From: JAQVYV01 sp964507305
GTDB taxonomy: Bacteria; Bacillota; Clostridia; Saccharofermentanales; UBA5734
Assembly (NCBI GenBank): GCA_964507305.1
Contig: CAZDPQ010000071.1
Span: forward strand, 1-12,317
Direction: 5' to 3'
DNA length: 12,317 bases
In this document: piece by piece, positions 6,981 to 12,317 of the stretch
Layout of the letters: each line of letters opens with the position of its first letter
How positions within the stretch are numbered: position 1 is the first letter of the stretch
The notes under the pieces: generated by a model
The model's database searches: none
What the model was told of the DNA's origin: nothing
The model's input: only the letters and a program-made list of their open reading frames with translations
Program-made: the position numbers and the translations under genes

Positions 6981-8762
6981 ATGGCTACAGCGGTAATCAT
7001 GCCCAGACAGGGCCAATCGGTCGAAAGCTGCATCATCGGCAAATGGCATAAAAAACCGGGAGATACGGTGCAGGAAGGGGATCTGCTCTTCACCTACGAG
7101 ACCGACAAAGCAACATTCGATGAAGCCGCGAAGGTTTCGGGCGAAATGCTGGCGGTCTTTTTCGAGGAAGGGGACGATGTTCCCTGCCTGACGAATGTCT
7201 GCGTGATCGGGACGAAAGGCGAGGACATCTCCGCTTTTGCACCCTCAGGCGCCACAGCTGCATCCGCGGTCTCCGCACCGGCAGCCGAAGCAATTGCTTC
7301 GGCGAACGAAACGTCAGCTTCGGTTCCTGCAGCAACGGCTCCGGCGGCGCTTTCGTCCGCGGATGCGAACGCCGTGATCATGCCCAGGCAGGGGCAGTCG
7401 GTCGAAAGCTGCATCATCGGCAAATGGCACAAGTCGGTCGGCGACCCTGTTGTGGAAGGCGATCTGCTGTTTACCTACGAAACGGACAAAGCCACCTTTG
7501 ACGAAGCATCGAAATTCAGCGGCGAAATGCTTGCGATCTTTTTTGAAGCAGGGGATGACGTTCCCTGCCTGACCAATGTATGCGTGATCGGAAAGCACGG
7601 GGCCGACACACGGGCTTTCGATCCGCGCGGCGCGGGAGAAGCACCCGCACCCGCCGCGGCATCCGCCGCTGCCGGAATGCCGGCGGCCGTTTCCGCGGAG
7701 CCTGCGGTGAAAACGGCAGGACAGCTTGCTGCGGCGCCGGGACTGCCGGGAAGCCCGGTCTCCCCGCGCGCCAGGCATCTGGCGGAGCGGCAGGGCGCCG
7801 ACCTGCGGTTCGCGCAGCCGTCGGGCCCGAAGGGCAGGATCATCGAGCGCGATGTCCTCCGCCTGGCCGGCGAAGGCCATCTTGCCACACCGGCGGCCGG
7901 AATGGAATATGCGGTCGGAGCGCAGGGGACCGGGATCGGCGGACGCGTGCGCGCCGCGGATCTTGCCGCTTCCGCTCAGGCAGCTCCCGCGGTCACCGCT
8001 GCGCCCTCGCAAGCTGCTCCCGCGCCTGCTCCGGCGGCACCGGAATCGTATGAAGAGAAGCACAGCCATATCCGCAAGCTGATCGCGGCCGCCATGCACG
8101 AATCGCTTTCGACCATGGCGCAGCTGACGCTCAGCGCCAGTTTCGACGCGACGGACATCCTCGAACTGCGCGCCAAGCTCAAGAAGGCTAAAGAGTCCGG
8201 GTTGGCGGATCAGCTCGGGCTTTCGATGCCGGGCGCCAATCCGACGCTCAACGACATCATCTTGTACGCGGTATCCCGGGTCCTGAAGAACCACCGGCTC
8301 TGCAACGCGCACTATGATCCCGAAAAAATGGTGTTTTTCAACACCGTGAACCTCGGCATGGCGGTCGACACGCCCCGCGGGCTCATGGTTCCGACGATCC
8401 GCGGCGCGGACGGGCTGTCGCTGGCCGGACTGTCGAAGAAAGCCAAGGAGCTTGCGGCAGAATGCCAGAAGGGGACCATTTCTCCGGACCTCCTCAAGGA
8501 CGGGACCTTCACGGTGACCAACCTCGGAACGCTGGGGATCGAATCCTTCACGCCGGTCATCAATCCGCCGCAGACCTGCATCCTGGGCGTCAACACCATC
8601 ACGACCGCCGTACGCGACATCGGCGGCCGGGCGGTCCCCTATCCGTCCATGGGGCTGTCGCTTACGTTTGACCACCGCGCGCTCGACGGCGCGCCGGCGG
8701 CCCGGTTCCTCAAGGAGCTGAAAGAAACGCTCGAGCATTTTTCCCTGCTGCTGATCGGCTGA
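6981..8762 (+). CDS. Dihydrolipoamide acyltransferase, E2 of an acetoin/pyruvate-type dehydrogenase complex
   Basis: The core of a 2-oxoacid dehydrogenase complex, 593 aa. It carries acyl groups on swinging lipoyl arms from E1 to CoA. Domain order: lipoyl 1 (~1-80, ETDKATF, lipoyl-Lys43); Ala-rich linker; lipoyl 2 (~129-208, Lys170); linker; peripheral-subunit-binding domain (~258-296, SPRARHLAERQGADL then GPKGRIIERDVL); a second PSBD-like stretch (~302-331, GTGIGGRVRAADL); Ala/Pro linker (332-356); catalytic domain (~360-593) with the active-site motif DHRALDG (His565, Asp569). AGGAGGG (6968-6974) lies 6 bases before the ATG, and the SDR gene ends 32 bases upstream. E3 and E1 genes follow. 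Whether the acyl group is acetyl cannot be decided from sequence. Lipoate attachment enzymes are not in the window. Confidence 0.93.
   Translation: MATAVIMPRQGQSVESCIIGKWHKKPGDTVQEGDLLFTYETDKATFDEAAKVSGEMLAVFFEEGDDVPCLTNVCVIGTKGEDISAFAPSGATAASAVSAPAAEAIASANETSASVPAATAPAALSSADANAVIMPRQGQSVESCIIGKWHKSVGDPVVEGDLLFTYETDKATFDEASKFSGEMLAIFFEAGDDVPCLTNVCVIGKHGADTRAFDPRGAGEAPAPAAASAAAGMPAAVSAEPAVKTAGQLAAAPGLPGSPVSPRARHLAERQGADLRFAQPSGPKGRIIERDVLRLAGEGHLATPAAGMEYAVGAQGTGIGGRVRAADLAASAQAAPAVTAAPSQAAPAPAPAAPESYEEKHSHIRKLIAAAMHESLSTMAQLTLSASFDATDILELRAKLKKAKESGLADQLGLSMPGANPTLNDIILYAVSRVLKNHRLCNAHYDPEKMVFFNTVNLGMAVDTPRGLMVPTIRGADGLSLAGLSKKAKELAAECQKGTISPDLLKDGTFTVTNLGTLGIESFTPVINPPQTCILGVNTITTAVRDIGGRAVPYPSMGLSLTFDHRALDGAPAARFLKELKETLEHFSLLLIG
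6990..7217 (+). repeat. Lipoyl-domain direct repeat, copy 1
   Basis: Residues 4-79 of the E2 protein. The copy at 7371-7598 lies 381 bases (127 codons) downstream and is nearly identical in protein. The DNA also matches well: 7017-7048 equals 7398-7429 over 32 bases without a mismatch. This is an intragenic duplication, either recent or kept similar by gene conversion. Confidence 0.85.
7371..7598 (+). repeat. Lipoyl-domain direct repeat, copy 2
   Basis: Residues 131-206 of the E2 protein, partner of the repeat at 6990-7217. Both copies keep MPRQGQSVESCIIGKWHK, the ETDKATFDEA lipoylation loop and GDDVPCLTNVCVIG. Differences cluster just after the GKWHK segment and at the C-terminal edge. Confidence 0.85.
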
Positions 8763-8805
8763 CGGCGCACAGGAAACGATAAACGATCGAAAGGACGAAG
8801 ACGAT

Positions 8806-10167
8806 ATGGTGGATCTGATTGTACTCGGCGGAGGGCCGGCCGGCTATGTGGCGGCGGAGAGGGCAGGACACGCGGGCATGGATGTGCTCCTCATCGAGAA
8901 AAGAGCGCTCGGCGGCGTCTGCCTGAACGAAGGCTGCGTTCCTTCCAAGACCCTGCTCAACAGCGCGAAAATCTATAGCCATGCCCTGCACGGCGGCGTG
9001 TACGGCGTGACGGCATCCGGCGTTTCCATCGACCAGAACGCGGTCGTGGACCGCAAGAACAAGGTCGTCCGCAACCTGGTCGCCGGCGTCAAGAGCCAGA
9101 TGAAGGCCAACCATGTGACGGTCCGGGAAGGTTCCGGCGAGATCCTCGGCAGGACCGGCGGCATCATCCGGGTCAAAGTCGGCGAGGATGTGTTCGAGTC
9201 GCCGAAGCTGCTGATCGCGACCGGATCCGAAGCGATCGTTCCGCCGATCCCCGGTGTGAAGGAAGGCCTCGCGGAGGGCTTCGTCATGACCAACCGGGAG
9301 ATCCTCGACCTCCGGACCATCCCGGAGAAGCTGGTCGTGGTGGGCGGCGGCGTCATCGGCCTCGAAATGGCCGGCTATTTCAACGCCGTCGGCTCCCGGG
9401 TCACGGTGATCGAGATGCTGGACAAGATCGCCGGTCCGACCGACCGCGAGATCTCGCAGATCCTTCAGAAAAACTGCGAGAAGAAAGGCATCGTGTTCAA
9501 GCTGTCCTGCAAGGTGACCGGAGTCCGCAAGGGTGCCGTGGAGTATGAGGAAAACGGCGAGACCCGGACCGCTGAAGCAGACGCTGTCCTGATGTCCATC
9601 GGGCGCAGGCCTGTCACGAAGGGATTCGGCCTGGAGACCCTCGGCGTCCTTGTCGAACGGGGACATATCGTCGTCGACGACAAGGGCTGCACCAACGTGC
9701 CGGGCGTCTATGCCGCCGGGGATGTCAACGGGGTCTGGATGCTTGCCCACGCGGCGTACCGCGAATCGGAAGTCATCGTCAACAACCTGCGCGGCCGCAG
9801 GGATGTCATGCGCTACGACGCGGTCCCCTCGGTGATCTACACGGATCCGGAAGTCGGCAGCGTCGGCGAAACGGAAGAGAGCTGCAGGGAAAAGGGGATC
9901 GAATACGTCAAGTCTTCCGTCCCGATGAATTTCAGCGGCCGGTACATGGCCGAGAACGACCGGGGCGACGGCATCTGCAAGATCCTCGTCGACCCGCGCC
10001 GCAATCGGCTGATCGGATGCCACATGATCGGAAGCTACGCCTCGGAGATCATCGTCGCGGCGGGGATCCTTATCGAAAGCGAGATGCGGGTCGAGGACAT
10101 CAAAGAATATATTTTCCCGCACCCGACGGTCGCCGAGATCATCCGCGAAGCCGTTTTCCAGTTATAA
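8806..10167 (+). CDS. lpdA: Dihydrolipoamide dehydrogenase (E3)
   Basis: A cytosolic FAD enzyme, 453 aa (usual length 450-475), that reoxidises dihydrolipoyl groups of E2 with NAD+. Visible in order: FAD-binding GGGPAG (8-13); redox disulfide in GGVCLNEGCVPSK (Cys39 and Cys44); NAD-binding GGGVIGLEMAG (180-190); Glu203 in VIEM after the next strand, favouring NAD; the second FAD motif AAGDVNG (303-309); and the dimer-interface pair His439 and Glu444 in HPTVAE. It has no N-terminal lipoyl domain, unlike some acetoin-system E3 proteins. The E2 gene ends 43 bases upstream, and the E1 gene starts 53 bases downstream. The ribosome site is AAAGGA, about 10 bases before the ATG. Because its gene lies between E2 and E1, it probably serves this complex, though E3 proteins are often shared between complexes. 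Confidence 0.95.
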   Translation: MVDLIVLGGGPAGYVAAERAGHAGMDVLLIEKRALGGVCLNEGCVPSKTLLNSAKIYSHALHGGVYGVTASGVSIDQNAVVDRKNKVVRNLVAGVKSQMKANHVTVREGSGEILGRTGGIIRVKVGEDVFESPKLLIATGSEAIVPPIPGVKEGLAEGFVMTNREILDLRTIPEKLVVVGGGVIGLEMAGYFNAVGSRVTVIEMLDKIAGPTDREISQILQKNCEKKGIVFKLSCKVTGVRKGAVEYEENGETRTAEADAVLMSIGRRPVTKGFGLETLGVLVERGHIVVDDKGCTNVPGVYAAGDVNGVWMLAHAAYRESEVIVNNLRGRRDVMRYDAVPSVIYTDPEVGSVGETEESCREKGIEYVKSSVPMNFSGRYMAENDRGDGICKILVDPRRNRLIGCHMIGSYASEIIVAAGILIESEMRVEDIKEYIFPHPTVAEIIREAVFQL

Positions 10168-10220
10168 AAAGCGTTTCATCGGAATCATAGAACGAATCAA
10201 CCTTCTGGAGGAAAAGTACC

Positions 10221-12317
10221 ATGACGAAAGCATTGTTTGTCGATCCCAAAGAGATCCGGAAAGCGGGGTACATCGAATTCGAGAAAATCCCTGTCAATCA
10301 GTACGGCCGGACGATCGAAGAGGAAAAGAAAAATTACGGGAAGCAGGATTTCCTGAGGATCTACCGCGACATGCGCATGATCCGCGAGTTCGAGACGATG
10401 CTCTACACCGTCAAGACGACCAACGCATACAACGGGATCGCCTACAACAATCCCGGCCCGGCCCACCTCTCGATGGGGCAGGAGGCATCTTCCGTCGGCC
10501 AGGCGTATCTTCTCGACAAGAACGATTTCATTTTCGGATCGCACCGCAGCCACGGCGAGATCCTGGCCAAAGGGCTTTCCGCGATCCACAAGCTTGCCGA
10601 AGACGAGCTGGTCAAGGTCATGGAGGACTTTCTCGGAGGCGCCGCCTACAGTGCCGTGATGAAATTCCATCAGGGCAAGAGCAAGAGCGTCCGGGACATC
10701 GCGGTCGATTTCCTGGTCTACGGCGCGCTTGCCGAGATCTTCGCGAAGGAGACCGGGTTCCACAAGGGACTCGGCGGATCGATGCACGCGTTTTTCCTGC
10801 CGTTCGGCATCTACCCGAACAATGCCATCGTCGGCGGCTCCGCCGATATCTCGGTCGGTGCGGCGCTGTATAAGAAAATCAACCGCAAGCCCGGCGTCGT
10901 CATCTGCAACATCGGCGACGGATCGCTCGGATGCGGCCCTGTCTGGGAAGGCCTGATGCTTTCGGCCATGGACCAGTACCGCAACCTCTGGGAGGGCGAC
11001 ATGAAGGGCGGATTGCCTTTCATCCTCAACATCATGAACAACCAATATGCAATGGGCGGCCAGACGCGCGGCGAGACGATGGGCTATGATTTCCCCGCGA
11101 GGATCGGCGCCGGGGTCAACAAGGAGCAGATGCACGCCGAGAGGGTCGACGGGTACAATCCCCTGGCGGTCATCGAGGCCATGTCGCGCAAGCTGAAGAT
11201 CCTGAAGGAAAAGAAAGGCCCCGTCCTCCTCGACACGATCACCTACCGGTTCTCCGGCCACTCGCCGTCCGACGCGGACTCCTACAGGACCCCCGAAGAG
11301 AAGGAGGCCTGGGAGAAGGAAGATTCGATCGCCGCGTACCGGCTCAGCCTGGTCGCCGCCGGCGTCGCGGGTTCGGACGAGTTCGACGCGATCGATGAGA
11401 TGGTCATCCGGACCATCACCGACGCCGTGCAGATGGCGGCGGATCCGGTCATTTCCCCGAGGATGGACCTCGGCAGGACGCCCGATGCGATCGAGAAGAT
11501 CATGTTCTCCAACATGCGGGTGCCTTCCATGGAAGACAGGGCTCCCGAAGTCCTGATGCCGAAGAGCGAAAACCCGAGGGTCCTTGCGATCGCGAAGAAA
11601 GAGCGTTTCGCGATCGGCGCCGACGGGAAGCCTGTGTCCAAGAACAAGGTCTACCAGCTGCGCGACGGCATTTTCGAAGCGATCATCGATAAATTCTACG
11701 AAGATCCGACCCTCGTCGCCTACGGCGAGGAAAACCGCGACTGGGGCGGCGCGTTCGCCGTCTACCGCGGACTGACCGAAGCCCTGCCGTACCACAGGCT
11801 ATTCAATTCGCCGATTTCCGAAGGCGCCATCGTCGGCTCCGCGGTCGGCTATGCGATGTGCGGCGGAAGGGCCCTGATCGAGCTGATGTACTGCGATTTC
11901 CTGGGCAGGGCGGGGGACGAGGTCCTCAACCAGCTTCCGAAGTGGCAGGCCATGTCCGCCGGCATCCTCAAAATGCCGGTCGTCATGCGGGTGTCCGTCG
12001 GCTCGAAGTACGGCGCGCAGCACTCCCAGGACTGGACGTCCCTCGTTGCCCACATCCCGGGCCTGAAGGTCGTTTTCCCCGCGACGCCGTATGACGCGAA
12101 AGGCCTCATGGCATCGGCCCTGAATGGAACCGACCCGGTCATTTTCTTCGAAAGCCAGCGCATCTACGACGTGGGCGAGCTATTCCACGAGGGCGGCGTG
12201 CCGGCGGGAAGCTACGAGATCCCGATCGGCGAACCGGACATCAAGCGCCCCGGCAAGGACATCACGATCCTCACGATCGGCGCGACGCTTTACCGCGCGC
12301 TGGATGCGGCGAAGATC
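10221..12317 (+). CDS. Single-chain E1 (alpha-beta fusion) of a 2-oxoacid/acetoin-type dehydrogenase, 3' end cut off
   Basis: Thiamine-diphosphate enzyme that decarboxylates or cleaves the substrate and acylates E2 lipoate. The frame is open from ATG 10221 (GGAGG at 10207-10211) to the window end: 699 residues seen, no stop. Residues ~45-425 are E1-alpha: IYRDMRMIREFE (47-58), SHRSHG (107-112), GGSMH (185-189), GDG (232-234) to NN (273-274) for ThDP/Mg, and the phosphorylation-loop-like YRFSGHSPSDADSYR (342-356). From ~475 it is E1-beta: YGEEN (501-505), SPISEGAIVGSAVGYA (530-545; Glu534 is the likely cofactor-activating glutamate), MYCDF (556-560), HSQDW (601-605), ending in the C-terminal domain at ILTIGATLYRALDAA. 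By comparison with E1-beta, roughly 120 residues are missing. The alpha half has insertions at ~125-165 and between GDG and NN. Acetoin versus pyruvate specificity is undecided. Confidence 0.92.
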   Translation, partial: MTKALFVDPKEIRKAGYIEFEKIPVNQYGRTIEEEKKNYGKQDFLRIYRDMRMIREFETMLYTVKTTNAYNGIAYNNPGPAHLSMGQEASSVGQAYLLDKNDFIFGSHRSHGEILAKGLSAIHKLAEDELVKVMEDFLGGAAYSAVMKFHQGKSKSVRDIAVDFLVYGALAEIFAKETGFHKGLGGSMHAFFLPFGIYPNNAIVGGSADISVGAALYKKINRKPGVVICNIGDGSLGCGPVWEGLMLSAMDQYRNLWEGDMKGGLPFILNIMNNQYAMGGQTRGETMGYDFPARIGAGVNKEQMHAERVDGYNPLAVIEAMSRKLKILKEKKGPVLLDTITYRFSGHSPSDADSYRTPEEKEAWEKEDSIAAYRLSLVAAGVAGSDEFDAIDEMVIRTITDAVQMAADPVISPRMDLGRTPDAIEKIMFSNMRVPSMEDRAPEVLMPKSENPRVLAIAKKERFAIGADGKPVSKNKVYQLRDGIFEAIIDKFYEDPTLVAYGEENRDWGGAFAVYRGLTEALPYHRLFNSPISEGAIVGSAVGYAMCGGRALIELMYCDFLGRAGDEVLNQLPKWQAMSAGILKMPVVMRVSVGSKYGAQHSQDWTSLVAHIPGLKVVFPATPYDAKGLMASALNGTDPVIFFESQRIYDVGELFHEGGVPAGSYEIPIGEPDIKRPGKDITILTIGATLYRALDAAKI

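Noticed and set aside
8710..10122. Minus-strand 470-aa open frame opposite the E3 gene
   Set aside because: The opposite strand is a complete dihydrolipoamide dehydrogenase with all motifs; this is its shadow.
10168..10220. Possible terminator after the E3 gene (AAAAAGCG following the stop)
   Set aside because: No stem-loop precedes a T-run; the E1 ribosome site follows directly, so read-through is more likely.
10197..11795. Minus-strand 532-aa open frame opposite the E1 gene
   Set aside because: Asp/Arg/Val/His-rich shadow composition and no domain; the plus strand encodes E1 with intact cofactor motifs.

Overview
The window looks like chromosomal DNA of an anaerobic, fairly GC-rich bacterium, most likely a Bacillota/Clostridia-type organism. 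Grounds: strong AGGAGG-type ribosome sites before most genes, an Eis-like acetyltransferase, a cation diffusion facilitator of the type common in Firmicutes, and a DeoR regulator heading a carbohydrate-type operon. GC content looks near 60% by eye and was not computed; the taxonomic call is inference. I see no rRNA, tRNA, IS element, CRISPR or phage gene, and no stretch over 300 bases without a gene.

Left part (1-2270, + strand): an aldo/keto reductase of the YdhF type, then a CDF metal transporter whose membrane metal site reads NxxxD/DxxxD, the manganese-type signature. They are probably co-transcribed. A convergent Eis-like GNAT acetyltransferase (3441-2287, - strand) ends 16 bases after the transporter stops.

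Centre (3442-3651): a 210-base divergent control region with a promoter in each direction. Both carry an extended -10 (TGGTATAAT for the acetyltransferase, TGGTATGAT for the DeoR gene). Between the DeoR-gene promoter and its start codon lie two 17-bp ATGTT-N7-AACAT-like palindromes plus a half-site, at exact 21-bp intervals. They resemble the classic DeoR operator and suggest autoregulation.

Right part (3652-12317, + strand, running off the end): one likely operon in the order deoR-type regulator, SorE-like sugar-phosphate reductase, SrlD-like SDR with an odd ~130-residue N-terminal extension, dihydrolipoamide acyltransferase (E2) with two lipoyl domains, dihydrolipoamide dehydrogenase (E3), and a single-chain E1 alpha-beta fusion cut off by the window edge. 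Gaps are 13-53 bases and each gene has its own ribosome site.

The most interesting feature is this combination: two polyol/ketose-(phosphate) oxidoreductases and a complete acetoin/pyruvate-dehydrogenase-like complex under one sugar-type regulator. A reasonable but unproven reading is that the two dehydrogenases make an alpha-hydroxyketone or 2-oxo compound that the thiamine-diphosphate complex then cleaves to an acyl-CoA. The substrate cannot be read from the sequence.
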